64,000 nt of DNA from Gramella sp. KN1008 (GCF_004332155.1 NZ_SJDV01000006.1:1-64000), one strand, 5' to 3'. Shown: positions 23,969-34,400, numbered from the stretch's first letter. Numbers and translations: made by a program. The notes: a model not told the origin generated them from the letters alone.

Positions 23969-26900
23969 TTAGTTTTTTCCAGTTAGGTAAAATTGTAATT
24001 CTGCAAGGGCTATCTGGTAATTTTCAAAAGCCTCGAGCGCTTTGATTTCTGACTCCATTGCATTGTCTAAATTTTGGATAAAGACCACATATTCAATGGC
24101 ACCTTCGTTAAAGGCGAGTAATGATCCCTCCCGTTGTTCTTCCAATAACGGCAAAACTTCATCCTTGTAAAAAAGCCAGGAAGATTTCCATCGTTTATAG
24201 TTGCTCAAGGCAATTTCAAAATCTGTTCTTACCTGGTCTTTCTGAAAGTCGGCAGCTCTTTGTGCAATTTCCTTTTCTATTTTTGCCGCTTTAGCTTCAC
24301 CGTGGGCAGCTCCGGAAAGAATTGGAATAGATATTCCGGCCTGATAATTATAGAAACCGGTTGCTCCATTCACTTTTTGAAGTCCGTACTGAACACTGAA
24401 GTCAGGAAGAAAATTAGCCTTTTCTGCAGCATAAGCAGCTTCTGCCACCGCAACCTTCTTTTCAGAAACTTCTAAAAGAGGGTGATCCTTAGGTAATTCT
24501 CCGGCAAGGAAAATTTCATCCTCCTGAATACCTTGAAAATCATCCGGGACATCATAGACTTCCTCATCTCCCAGCCACAGATTCAGCTTTTGCAGGGCTG
24601 TTAGGTAGTCCATCTCGGCCTGTTGCAAATCAATCGTAATCTGGCTGACCTTATTTTTGGCTGTCAACATTTCTAATCTGGAAATGGCCTCTACATCGTA
24701 CCGTAGACTAACTGCCTGCTCTAATTTTTGGTACAATGAATCCACTTCCTGAAATAACAGATACTGTTGTTTTGCTGAAAAGGCACGACTCCATGCGATT
24801 TTCACCTCCTGTGCCACCTGAAGTTGAGATAGCTCATATGCTTCTTCTGCAAGCCCGATCTTTTTATTGTAAAGCTTATTTTTAGAAGGTATTCCAAGTA
24901 AATCGATCCCTTTCTGTTGAACTCCAATAGTCGTGTATATTCCACCTGCTTCTCCAAGCTCTTCTCCACCCGTAAATACTTCGGTTTCTCCGAGATCCCA
25001 TGCAGATCTTTTCATTGCCTGCTCCTGGTCAATTCTCAACTTTTCATTTTTCAGAAGTGGGTAATTCTGAAGAGCCAGGGCAACGGCTTCCTCCTGACTT
25101 ACCTGCGGAGACAATTGAGTTGTCTGAGCATTTAAACCGGCAGGTAAAAGGAATACGACAAGAATCACCGCAAAAGATCCACCTGTTGCAGGTTTAATTT
25201 TCATTCTTCCCGACCTTGATTCGACCCATTTATAAAGAATAGGCAGAATGAATAACGTGAGTAATGTAGAAGTGATCAAGCCTCCTATAACTACAGTTGC
25301 CAGAGGTCTTTGCACTTCTGCTCCTGCCGAGCTGGAAATAGCCATAGGCAGGAACCCAAGCACATCGGTAAGAGCTGTCAACAAAATAGGACGGATTCTG
25401 CTTCTTGTCCCAAGGCTGATCCTTTCATTTAAATTTTTCACACCTTCTTCTTTTAGTTCATTGAAACTGCTTATGAGTACAAGCCCATTTAAGACTGCCA
25501 CTCCAAATAAAACTATAAAGCCTACGCCGGCAGAAATGCTAAAGGGCATATCCCGCAGCCATAAAGAAAATATTCCTCCAATAGCTGCAAGTGGAATAGC
25601 TATGTAGATCATGGTGGTTTGTTTAAACGACTTGAGAGCAAAGTAGATCAGAATGAATATGAGGAGCAGGGCAATAGGAACTACAATTTGCAGTCTCTTA
25701 CTTGCTCTTTCGAAGTTCTCAAAGGCTCCACCGTAGCGAATGTAATAGCCGGGTGGTAGTTCAAACTCAGCATCCAGTTTGGTCTGAATATCTTCCACCA
25801 CAGATTTTACGTCACGATTCCTGATGTTTACTCCCACATAGGTTCGGCGGTTGGTGTTATCTCTACTGATCTGCATAGGACCGGGCTGATAACTTATTTC
25901 AGCCACTTCTTTCAGCGGTATCTGGCTACCTGAAGGCAGGGTGACATAGAGATTTCTGATATTTTCAATACTCGTTCTTTCCTCTTCCTGTAATCGCACT
26001 ACCAGGTCAAAACGCCTTTCTCCTTCAAAAATAACTCCCGCATCTCCGCCTGCAAAAGCCGACTGGATTAGGGAATTCAGTTCCTTGATCTGTAAACCGT
26101 ATTGGGCGGTCTTATTCCTGTTGTAGTTGACTGTGATTTGTGGTAATCCGGCTGTGGCCTCTACTTTCATATCGGCAACCCCTTCTACAGTAGAAATAAT
26201 GTTGCCCATCTCCTGCGCCTTACTTGCCAGAACCTCCAGATCTTCACCATAAAGTTTGACTGCAACATCTTCTCGAACACCTGTAAGAAGTTCGTTGAAC
26301 CGCATTTCTACTGGCTGGGTAAATTCATAGCTAACGCCGGGAATAATACCGATGGTTTCTTTGATCTTCGCAATAAGCTCATCCTTAGAATCGGCAGAAG
26401 TCCATTCATCTTTATCCTTTAAAATAATAAAGCTGTCTCCAATGTCCATAGGCATAGGATCTGTTGGGACATCAGAAACTCCAAAACGAGTGACGATCTG
26501 TTCTATTTCCGGATACTCGTCCAGAAGAAGCTGTTCTATTCTTGTGGAGGTTGCAATTCCCTCGTCAAGCGAACTTCCCGGTTTCAGGATAATATGAAAA
26601 GCTATGTCCCCTTCGTCGAGCTGCGGAATAAATTCCCCTCCCATTTTGGTGAACATGAAGGCAGCTAAAGCAAATAATGCTATAGCGGTGCCCAGCACAA
26701 TTTTTCCTCTTTTTAGGGATCTGTCTAACAGAGGCTCATATTTGTCCTGAACCCAACCAACAAATTTGTCACCATAGGATTTCTTTCGCTTTTTACTTTC
26801 CTTCAGAAAGAGAGCAGAGATCATTGGGACGTATGTCAAACACAAGATCATTGCACCCAGCATGGCGAAGATGAAGGTAAGTGCCATTGGTTTGAACATC

Positions 26901-28315
26901 TTTCCTTCAACCCCTTCCAGGGCTAGGATTGGCAGAAATACGATAAGGATTATAAGCTGCCCAAAAAAGGCAGAATTCATCATCTTTTTTGCAGAAGAGG
27001 AGGCGATCGAATTTCTTTCAGATTTATTTAATTCGCCTCTTTTCTTCATGCGCTGATGGATGGTAAAAACGGTACTTTCCACAATGATCACGGCTCCGTC
27101 TACTATAATTCCGAAGTCTATTGCCCCGAGGCTCATGAGGTTTGCCCAGACGTCAAAAAGGTTCATCAGAATGAAAGCAAACAGGAGGGAGAGTGGAATT
27201 GTTGAAGCCACTATTAATCCTCCCCGCCAGTTCCCCAAGAGCAGCACCAGAACAAAGATCACGATCAGACCTCCTTCAAGCAGGTTTTTTGTAACTGTAG
27301 AAGTAGTGTCACTAATAAGTTCGCTTCTATCCAAAAATGGCTTTATGGAAACACCTTCAGGAAGGGATTTCTGAATTTGCTCGATCCTATCTTTTACATT
27401 GTCAATTACCTCATTGGAATTGGCTCCTTTCAGCATCATGACCATTCCGCCAACGGCTTCTCCCTGTCCATTTTTTGTTAGTGCTCCATAACGTACTGCA
27501 CTTCCTATTCGAACATCAGCAACATCTGAAATTGTTATAGGTACTCCTCCGGAAGTGGTAACGACGATCTTTTCCAAATCCTCTACACTTCGTGCAAGTC
27601 CCTCACCACGGATGAAGTTTGCCTGATGGTTCTTTTCAATATAAGCCCCACCAGTATTCTGATTGTTGTTTTCAAGGGCGGTAAAAACATCAGAAATGGA
27701 AAGTCCAATGGCTTTTAGTTCATCCGGATCTACAGCAACTTCATATTGCTTGATCATTCCGCCAACACCGTTCACTTCTACAACTCCCGGTACCATTGCC
27801 ATTTGTCGGCGAACAATCCAATCCTGAATTGTTCTCAGCTCAGTAGGGGAGTAGTCATCCTTGAATTCCTCTTCTACTTCGAGGGTGTATTGATAAATTT
27901 CCCCGAGACCGGTAGAAATAGGTCCCATAGAAGGTTGTCCAAAACCTTCGGGAATTTCATCTTTTACGGCATTCAGTTTTTCACCTACCAACTGCCTGGG
28001 GAGGTAAGTACCCATGTCGTCTTCAAAGACAATAGTTACTACAGAAAGACCGAACCTGGAAACCGAGCGAATCTCCGTTACGCCCGGCAAATTACTCATG
28101 GCAATTTCCACGGGGTAGGTGACGAACTGCTCAATGTCTTCAGTTCCTAAATTTGGTGCCTGGGTAATCACCTGCACCTGATTATTCGTGATGTCTGGTT
28201 GGGCATCTACGGGAACCTGAAAAACGCTCCAGATCCCTGCTCCAATTAACACCACTGTGAGTAGACCAATAATAAATTTATTATTGATCGAAAAATCAAT
28301 GATCTTATTAATCAT
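23969..28315 (-). CDS. czcA: CzcA/CusA heavy-metal RND pump fused to a TolC-type outer-membrane factor
   Basis: A 1448-aa protein. Residues 1-1037 are a complete HME-RND pump: twelve helices, the DFGIIVDGAVIIVE helix 4 motif with its proton-relay aspartate, two large periplasmic loops, and GLITSTLLTLFILP near the end. From residue 1038 (MKIKPATGGSF at 25204) a signal-peptide-like stretch ending GLNAQTTQ starts an outer-membrane factor of about 410 aa with the repeated coiled helices of CzcC/TolC. The linker is only some ten residues, so the signal-like helix probably becomes a thirteenth transmembrane segment or a cleavage site. This fusion is known in Bacteroidota metal pumps. I see no frameshift. 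It exports Zn/Cd/Co or Cu/Ag across both membranes. Confidence 0.92.
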   Translation of the reverse strand: MINKIIDFSINNKFIIGLLTVVLIGAGIWSVFQVPVDAQPDITNNQVQVITQAPNLGTEDIEQFVTYPVEIAMSNLPGVTEIRSVSRFGLSVVTIVFEDDMGTYLPRQLVGEKLNAVKDEIPEGFGQPSMGPISTGLGEIYQYTLEVEEEFKDDYSPTELRTIQDWIVRRQMAMVPGVVEVNGVGGMIKQYEVAVDPDELKAIGLSISDVFTALENNNQNTGGAYIEKNHQANFIRGEGLARSVEDLEKIVVTTSGGVPITISDVADVRIGSAVRYGALTKNGQGEAVGGMVMMLKGANSNEVIDNVKDRIEQIQKSLPEGVSIKPFLDRSELISDTTSTVTKNLLEGGLIVIFVLVLLLGNWRGGLIVASTIPLSLLFAFILMNLFDVWANLMSLGAIDFGIIVDGAVIIVESTVFTIHQRMKKRGELNKSERNSIASSSAKKMMNSAFFGQLIILIVFLPILALEGVEGKMFKPMALTFIFAMLGAMILCLTYVPMISALFLKESKKRKKSYGDKFVGWVQDKYEPLLDRSLKRGKIVLGTAIALFALAAFMFTKMGGEFIPQLDEGDIAFHIILKPGSSLDEGIATSTRIEQLLLDEYPEIEQIVTRFGVSDVPTDPMPMDIGDSFIILKDKDEWTSADSKDELIAKIKETIGIIPGVSYEFTQPVEMRFNELLTGVREDVAVKLYGEDLEVLASKAQEMGNIISTVEGVADMKVEATAGLPQITVNYNRNKTAQYGLQIKELNSLIQSAFAGGDAGVIFEGERRFDLVVRLQEEERTSIENIRNLYVTLPSGSQIPLKEVAEISYQPGPMQISRDNTNRRTYVGVNIRNRDVKSVVEDIQTKLDAEFELPPGYYIRYGGAFENFERASKRLQIVVPIALLLIFILIYFALKSFKQTTMIYIAIPLAAIGGIFSLWLRDMPFSISAGVGFIVLFGVAVLNGLVLISSFNELKEEGVKNLNERISLGTRSRIRPILLTALTDVLGFLPMAISSSAGAEVQRPLATVVIGGLITSTLLTLFILPILYKWVESRSGRMKIKPATGGSFAVILVVFLLPAGLNAQTTQLSPQVSQEEAVALALQNYPLLKNEKLRIDQEQAMKRSAWDLGETEVFTGGEELGEAGGIYTTIGVQQKGIDLLGIPSKNKLYNKKIGLAEEAYELSQLQVAQEVKIAWSRAFSAKQQYLLFQEVDSLYQKLEQAVSLRYDVEAISRLEMLTAKNKVSQITIDLQQAEMDYLTALQKLNLWLGDEEVYDVPDDFQGIQEDEIFLAGELPKDHPLLEVSEKKVAVAEAAYAAEKANFLPDFSVQYGLQKVNGATGFYNYQAGISIPILSGAAHGEAKAAKIEKEIAQRAADFQKDQVRTDFEIALSNYKRWKSSWLFYKDEVLPLLEEQREGSLLAFNEGAIEYVVFIQNLDNAMESEIKALEAFENYQIALAELQFYLTGKN

Positions 28316-28324
28316 ACATGATAA

Positions 28325-28401
28325 TTTAATTCAGTTTGTGATAAAATTCTCTGGCCGAAGCCATTGACAACAGGATATAGCTATCCTAAAACTGAATTAA
28401 A
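28325..28401. repeat. 13-bp inverted repeat between czcA and the DUF6660-like gene
   Basis: TTTAATTCAGTTT (28325-28337) and AAACTGAATTAAA (28389-28401) are perfect complements about 50 bp apart; the right arm covers the stop codon of the gene at 28397. It may be an attenuator, an mRNA processing hairpin, or a trace of a small inserted element. Confidence 0.45.
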
Positions 28402-28717
28402 CACGGGGAGGCTGGAAGTGAGAAAAGGCAATTTCTTTGCCCGGGCTCTCGCCAAATAAAGGTGTCAAAAAAGGCATTTTTGGCTCAAATGCTTCGAAGC
28501 TACTTGTTTCAAATCTCACCACATGCACATGGCAGCAGTGACACTGACAAAAAGGAGGACAGTCATCTGAAGTTCCATTCTGGTCCCCTTGCTGATCCTG
28601 ATCTACTTCCAAACTCACAGAGATAGTATCCTGATTTTCGGACACAGCTGTGTCATCACAGGGAATAAAGTTTAACCCCAGGAAATAGATAGATAGTATG
28701 ACTGCGATGAATTTCAC
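28397..28717 (-). CDS. DUF6660-like small secreted Cys/His-rich protein
   Basis: A 106-aa protein with GTG start (28715-28717), an N-terminal hydrophobic signal (FIAVILSIYFLGLNFIPC), an acidic middle and a compact metal-binding-looking patch CPPFCQCHCCHVHV. This is the layout of DUF6660 proteins that precede CzcA-type pumps in Flavobacteriia; I am fairly but not fully sure of the family name. It would sit in the periplasm or membrane and sense or hand over metal to the pump. A -7-like box, TACCTTTG on the minus strand (28722-28729), lies so close to the start that a leaderless transcript is possible. Confidence 0.7.
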   Translation of the reverse strand: MKFIAVILSIYFLGLNFIPCDDTAVSENQDTISVSLEVDQDQQGDQNGTSDDCPPFCQCHCCHVHVVRFETSSFEAFEPKMPFLTPLFGESPGKEIAFSHFQPPRV

Positions 28718-28780
28718 TTTGCAAAGGTAAAAAAAGAACTTAGAAGGAAAGCTTATAGAATTTCTAATTGGTTATAATTT

Positions 28781-28993
28781 TCATTTGCCACAACATGACT
28801 GCGCCTGTTGAATTGGTGGACACGGTACAGAGCCGTAACTGCAAAAAACACAGCAATCACCTTCCAATGGCTTTACTACGGTTCCACAGCTGGCGCATTC
28901 GTGAAAGAATTGGCATGCATTTGTAGGCATGGTTTCTTCCTTGGATACATTGCAGTTCGGGCAAGTGAGAATAGACTTTAAAATTGTCTCCAT
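28781..28993 (-). CDS. GDCCVxC-domain small protein of mercury-resistance loci
   Basis: A 70-aa Cys-rich protein started at METIL (ATG 28991-28993). A longer frame to 29047 is open, but it would overlap the end of the flavoprotein gene. Cysteines occur as CPNC, CASC, GDCCVFC and CC near the end. The GDCCVFCSYGSVPCPP block is the family hallmark of GDCCVxC (seleno)proteins, some of which carry selenocysteine; here all positions are Cys and no in-frame TGA is used. It lies 10 bp downstream of the mercuric-reductase-like gene. A thiol-based metal carrier role is inferred. Confidence 0.78.
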   Translation of the reverse strand: METILKSILTCPNCNVSKEETMPTNACQFFHECASCGTVVKPLEGDCCVFCSYGSVPCPPIQQAQSCCGK

Positions 28994-29003
28994 ATCGGAT
29001 TTT

Positions 29004-30353
29004 TTATAACATTGATGTGATATCCGAACCCATTGTGGGGTACGCATAAATCATTTTCTTTAAATCTTGTACTGGTATCGATTTGTAAATAGCAAGAGAG
29101 AAAAAATTAATTGTTTCCTCAACTCCCGGACCAATTAAATGTGCACCTACTAAAGTTCCACTCTCGGTGTCTATGATGGTCTTGAATGCATATTCTTCGG
29201 TGTTTAGTCGCTTCGCATTAAACCATTCCGGGACCGCTTTGCTATTTACTTTTACATTCATTCCGGTCTTTTTGGCGTCCTCTTCTGTTAATCCTACTGA
29301 AGCCATAGGCGGTAAGGTGAAGACCACTGAGGGCATAGGTGGGTACTCTGCCTTTCTGCTATTTCCTTTTATAATATTGGAAGCAATAATATGACCTTCA
29401 TAAACGGCTACTGGTGTTAACGGAAGTCCATTGCTGTCTGCAGCGTCTCCGGCAGCATACACGTTGGGATTTGCAGTGCTCTGCAAAAACTCATTGACCT
29501 CAATACCCCTTTCGTTTGAAGCAACAGATCCAGCCTTAAGATCCAGATCATTGATATGAGGCACTCTTCCTGAACTGTTAAAAACTGCTTCAGCCATAAA
29601 TTCTACTTCAGAACCATTTTTTTCACCAACAACAGTAAAACCTTTTGTTTCTTTTTTGATTCCGGTAACGTTGGTTTGAAGCACTAATTTTATGCCCATC
29701 TTCTGTGTTGCTTCAGACAAATGCTGAACTATATCCTTATCAAAATTTTCCAGAGGTCGTGGTCCCCGGTGTACTATGGTAACTTCGGCCCCACATTGCC
29801 TGGCGATATGTGCAAATTCAAAGGCAATATAACCGCCGCCTATAAAGATCATGGACTTTGGCAGCTCCTTCAGGTTGAGAAAATCTGTACTCGTCAAAGC
29901 GTAGTTACCGCCTTCAAAAGTTAGTGTACGTGATCTGGCTCCTGTGGCAATAACAATTTTATCTCCTTTTAAAACTTGCGATTCAATTTCAACTGAATCA
30001 TTGCTTATAAAGCGAGCAGCACCGTGATAGGTGTCTATATCATTGTGTTTGTATCCTTTTTCGATTTTCCCGGGCATGGCATTTACGAATTCCTGCTTAA
30101 AAGCCATGACATCTTTCCAGTTAACTTCAGGAACAGTATCAATACCTTTTCCCGCCAATCGTTGAGCGAAGTCTCTCACTTCGGTAGCACCAATGATTAT
30201 TTTTTTTGGGTCACATCCTCGAAGCGCACAAGTTCCTCCATAGGGTAGTTCATCAGTTACAGCGACTTTTAAACCTTTGGATGCACATTTATTGGCAACT
30301 GTCATACCAGACATGCCCGAACCTATTACTATCACATCATATTGCTTCATCAT
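29004..30353 (-). CDS. Mercuric-reductase-like FAD/NAD(P) disulfide oxidoreductase
   Basis: A 449-aa flavoprotein. Dinucleotide motif VIGSGMSGMTVANK, redox-active site GGTCALRGCDPKK (C42, C47; CxxxxC), second GxGxxA motif IGGGYIAFEFAH, and FAD-closing motif AAGDAADSNGLPLTPVA. It differs from true MerA in two ways: no N-terminal HMA domain, and the C-terminus ends MGSDITSML without the vicinal Cys pair that binds Hg(II). The catalytic His-Glu pair of glutathione reductase reads YPTMGSD, as in MerA-like enzymes. With MerTP next to it a thiol or Hg reduction role is likely, but the metal cannot be fixed from sequence. It overlaps the merTP gene by 4 bp. Confidence 0.78.
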   Translation of the reverse strand: MMKQYDVIVIGSGMSGMTVANKCASKGLKVAVTDELPYGGTCALRGCDPKKIIIGATEVRDFAQRLAGKGIDTVPEVNWKDVMAFKQEFVNAMPGKIEKGYKHNDIDTYHGAARFISNDSVEIESQVLKGDKIVIATGARSRTLTFEGGNYALTSTDFLNLKELPKSMIFIGGGYIAFEFAHIARQCGAEVTIVHRGPRPLENFDKDIVQHLSEATQKMGIKLVLQTNVTGIKKETKGFTVVGEKNGSEVEFMAEAVFNSSGRVPHINDLDLKAGSVASNERGIEVNEFLQSTANPNVYAAGDAADSNGLPLTPVAVYEGHIIASNIIKGNSRKAEYPPMPSVVFTLPPMASVGLTEEDAKKTGMNVKVNSKAVPEWFNAKRLNTEEYAFKTIIDTESGTLVGAHLIGPGVEETINFFSLAIYKSIPVQDLKKMIYAYPTMGSDITSML

Positions 30354-30943
30354 CTTTCTATTTTTGTGACTTTATATCCTGTTCGTTCAATAGCCGTTTT
30401 TACCTCTTCAACGTTTGTGCGTGTACTATCGAATTCAACAACCGTATTACCTTCTTCGTAAGAAACTTTGCAGGTGACAATCCCGTTTAGCTTGTTAACT
30501 TCAGATTTTACATGACCCTCACAGCCTGTGCAGGTCATACCACTCACAGAGAATTCTACCATTTGAATATTTTTTTCCTGAACAAAAACCACTTCTTTTT
30601 CATCAGAAGGATAAAAAGCTTGCGCATAATAAGGAAAGGCCAGGCTCAGAATAACAAAAACAGTCACACCACTCAAGAATTTACGGGACTGGAAAAAAGA
30701 AAATCGAAAATTACTCTCACAGCCGCAGTCATCATCTGTAGACTTCAGGTTCAAATACCAGGCGAATCCTAAAGCAACTATAGAAACTGCTACAAGTGGC
30801 CACCTAAAAGGCTCCAGCCATGCAAAAGCACCTGCCATGCTTCCTGTTCCTGCTGCTATAGCAAGTATGGGAGCAATACAACAAAGGGAACTGGCAATAC
30901 CAGTTAGGATACCTACTCCAAGAAAGCTGTTTTTTGTCTTCAT
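30350..30943 (-). CDS. merTP: MerTP: mercuric transporter fused to a MerP-like HMA domain
   Basis: A 197-aa protein. MerT part: three hydrophobic helices, with the vicinal pair C21-C22 in SLCCIAPILA in the first helix and a second Cys pair C73/C75 in the cytoplasmic loop (DDCGCES). MerP part: HMA domain with GMTCTGCEGHV (C138, C141) at the C-terminus after the third helix. The fusion is known from Bacteroidota mercury loci and would pass Hg(II) from periplasm through the membrane to the reductase. It overlaps ArsR upstream and the flavoprotein downstream by 4 bp each, so all are one operon. Confidence 0.9.
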   Translation of the reverse strand: MKTKNSFLGVGILTGIASSLCCIAPILAIAAGTGSMAGAFAWLEPFRWPLVAVSIVALGFAWYLNLKSTDDDCGCESNFRFSFFQSRKFLSGVTVFVILSLAFPYYAQAFYPSDEKEVVFVQEKNIQMVEFSVSGMTCTGCEGHVKSEVNKLNGIVTCKVSYEEGNTVVEFDSTRTNVEEVKTAIERTGYKVTKIER

Positions 30944-31308
30944 ATAGCTTCAGGTTGATGATTAATTAAATTGAAAAAGGGAGCAAGGAGGTCCCGATGG
31001 TCATTCCGAAGAGAATAAAATATGGTCTGACCTTCTTTTTCCGCTTTCACAAAATCTCTATCCTTCAATTTTCGCAAGTGTTGCGAAACTGCCGGAATGG
31101 TCATGTTCAGGATGTCACTTAGATCACACACGCATAATCTTTCTTCGGTCTCCAGGACGTAAAGAATCTTTAGTCTTACGCTGTTACTAACCAGGGAGAG
31201 CTTATCGGTTAAAGCATCTACTAACTCTTCAGCTTCGGAAATTTGCTCTTGACATCGTTTAATTTGCTCTAAATCGGCTTCTTTACGTATGCAGTTCATA
31301 TCCTTCAT
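30940..31308 (-). CDS. ArsR/SmtB-family metal-responsive repressor
   Basis: A 122-aa winged-helix protein. The sensor motif ERLCVCDL (C59, C61) lies in helix 3 just before the recognition helix (MTIPAVSQHLRKL), the classic ArsR CVC site; extra N-terminal Cys (C6, C19) may complete a three-coordinate site for Hg, Cd, Pb or As. It is the first gene of the mer/czc block, and a 24-bp perfect palindrome lies just upstream of its start, so it should repress its own operon until metal is bound. The start may be Met1 or Met4, since the promoter box lies within a few bp of Met1. Confidence 0.88.
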   Translation of the reverse strand: MKDMNCIRKEADLEQIKRCQEQISEAEELVDALTDKLSLVSNSVRLKILYVLETEERLCVCDLSDILNMTIPAVSQHLRKLKDRDFVKAEKEGQTIFYSLRNDHRDLLAPFFNLINHQPEAI

Positions 31309-31312
31309 TCGA

Positions 31313-31349
31313 CAAAAGTAATAAATTATTTAAGCAATTGCTTAAATAA
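31313..31349 (-). promoter_or_regulatory. ArsR promoter with overlapping palindromic operator
   Basis: Minus-strand -7 element TACTTTTG (31313-31320) and, upstream of it, a perfect 24-bp palindrome at 31326-31349 with half-site TTATTTAAGCAA. The palindrome covers the -33 region. This fits repression by ArsR blocking RNA polymerase and release by metal. Confidence 0.7.
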
Positions 31350-31475
31350 GCTTCTGAATAGAAAATCTTAAATTAGTCGGGAATTAGCTCAGGTGGAAAA
31401 AGTGATCCCATCAGAGCCATGAGAATCCGTGGCAGAATTTCTCTTAAAACTATTTCTCTTATTTACGAATATTAC

Positions 31476-34400
31476 CTACTGCTCAACAGTTATTTCTTCT
31501 TTCAATATCCCCACCTTATCAATCTCCTTCATTAGCCTATGGGTCTCTGTTAGCGCCACGATCATCTTCTGGTAGTGTAGGATGTCCTCAAAACTTAGTT
31601 CCCGACCTTTGCGATCCTTTAACCACTTCTGTGCAGGTTGATAGCCGCCGATGTAGAATTCCCAGGCAACCAGGGGAACGTTGTCGAAATATTGCTGCTC
31701 GTTGATCCAGACTTTGCCATGAGTTTCTGAATCTGGTTCGTAGCCGGGGCTGGTTTTAGTTATTTTACGAGTGATGATGTTGTCACCATCTTCGGGATAG
31801 CCGGTGATTCGCTTCTCCAAAAGCGGACTTTCCAATAAATGCAGTTTTCGTATCTGCCCGCCCAGGTCCACAAGTTTCCAGAATTTTGCTGAATCCTCCG
31901 GATAAGGCACCCTCGGAAAATCTATTTTTAGGAACTCCTTGTATTTCTCCCGGTACTCTGGCGAATGTAAAACGGCATAAATATAATCCAGAAGGTCTAT
32001 TGGCGCGAAAGTGGTTTTAAAATCATCGCGGACTTCCTCTGAATTTGCCATACAAAGATTGCTGCCAGTCTCCTTTTCGGAAACGAAAGAAAGCCCCAGG
32101 TTTTTTGCTATTTTAGAGAGGATAGCCGGATCCAGGTTTGGCGTGCGGATTTGCTGTTCGTGGCCTGTGGTTTGTTGGTCGGAAGTTTCGGGGTAAAGGT
32201 AGAGAGGGAAAACTGCTGAATTATCTAAAGTCGACGAAACGCTTTTATCTGCTATTTTATCTATTACAATTGGAGTTATAAAATTGTTACTTCTGGATCT
32301 TCTTATCAAGGAAATTGCACAGTTTGGTTGTAGCATATGTTGAAAAATAGCTCGAACAGTTCTCCATACAAGGTTGTCTTCATAAAAAATGAATCTGTTA
32401 TCAAAAGGTCGATATGAGATAGGTTCGACAAATTCGGAAATGTCTTTGCTTTTTTGTAGTTCATCAAAGCCCTTTAGTATATCCCAGCCTTTTTTTGTTC
32501 GTACCTTAAAGGCTTGGTGTAATACTGAAGCATTACGAACCGAATCTTTAAAGTCTTTGAAAAAATTGATTAATTCAGTCTTGTTTTCTCTAATAACAAA
32601 CTCGTCATGTGCAGTCGTGATACCCATGCCATTAACCGGGAATAAATCCTTTAGTGCAAAACCTGATTTATAAATCTTTCTTTCGTTAAAGTCCTTTTTT
32701 ACAAAAAAGAAGTTGGGTGAAATATTCGGTAATGCCTTAAAATTGATGCTCTGTAATGAATTTTTGAGAAGAAAATTATACTTATTATCTCTTCTGCCAT
32801 AAAGATCATAATGATATATTTGGCCTAACTCGTCGTTTTCTTTTACTCCAGTTTTTAAAAAAATATTAATTGAAACTCCTTGCATAATATCGAATACATT
32901 CTGGTCCACAGAACCATCAGGCGCAGTTTCTTTCTTGGTTGAATTTCCGTGTAAATCTATTGTGTAAAGTTTGTCGTAGGTTTTCAGCAAATTCCATCGC
33001 ATTCCGCGGAAGGTGGGATTATCCAAATATCCGTGTGGATTAATAAAAGCCAGAATTCCTTCGCCGTTACGCTCTATGAAATACTGCCCGAAACGCATAA
33101 ATTTCACGTAATCGTCATTGATCCATTTCGGATTTCGCTCTTTCAGTTTTTCCCTGCCTCCGGGTTCTTTTTTATAATCCTCCATCAGATCCATGATCCA
33201 TTTGCCTTTATTGGCACTTTCACCGCTATAAGGTGGATTCCCAATCACGCACATCACTGGTGTGTCCCGCTTTATGGCATTAGCCTGGTCAGCTTCATCT
33301 GAAAGCCAGGAGCTAAACAGCGTTCCGGTGTCAGGATGGGCTTCTTCAAGGGAATTGGTCAAAAAGATCCGGAAACGCTGATCATCGGCGGGTTTGTAGC
33401 CGGTTTCAGTCAGCAGCATATCCATTTTAAGGTGGGCCATAGCGTAACTCGCCATCAGCAACTCAAAGCCGTTTAAACGAGGAATCAAATGTTCGGTGGC
33501 ATAACGTGTCCAAATTCCCTGTTGGCCTTCAAATTTCTTGTGTATCTGCCGAACAACTTCAGCCAGGAAAGTTCCTGTTCCGGTTGCAGGATCCAAAATC
33601 TGCACTTTATGCACTTCCTGCTCATAATCCCGCATTCCACCGGCGTAACGTTTATCATGGGTGGGAACTTTTACCGTAATCTTTGTTTTGCTGGTATCTG
33701 CCAAACCTTGAGGAAGATTGAATTCATCTTTCAGGATATCATCTACCGCACGAACTATGAAATTTACCACCGGTTGCGGCGTGTACCATACTCCCCGCGC
33801 TTTTCTTAGCGCAGGATTATATTCTCCTAAAAAGGTTTCATAAAAGTGAACTACAGGATCGTCTTGTTTTGTACTTTTTCCGAAGTTTTTCATGATCTTC
33901 GAAACATCTGAAGCAAGAAAAATGCTTACCAGTTCCTCCACGATCCAAACAAGTCTATCATCCAGGTCAAAACCGGCTATATCCTGAAAAAGTTTCCTTA
34001 GAAAAGGGTTGCTCTTTGGGATAAGTTGTGCTGCTTCCATTCGGGAAAAAGTTGGTAGCGTCGGATCATGATAACGCGCTGCAAACATTCCGTATGCAAT
34101 TGTCTGCGAATAAATATCGGCAAAGGACCTGTTCGTAATATCATGTATCAGCATCTGCTGGAAAGAAATCATCTGCGACTTCAGATTCGATCTTTTTTCC
34201 TGTTCATCATCACTATTCAGAGACTTTTCAATGACATCGGCCATCAATCTTGCTTTCCCCGCCATCATTTTTGCCAGTCGAGTAGGGGACTTAATGCTTT
34301 GAGTGACAACTAAAGCAAAATCAGAAATGAGGTGCGTAAAATGTTCGAAATTGCCTGGTAAAGGTTTGATTTCACCATCCTCCACACTACCAATTGAAAT

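Noticed and set aside
27746..28150. 134-aa antisense frame inside czcA
   Set aside because: Shadow of the CzcA N-terminal coding region, no start context or family likeness.
28781..28993. Selenocysteine in the GDCCVxC protein
   Set aside because: All motif positions are encoded as Cys and no in-frame TGA is present before the stop.
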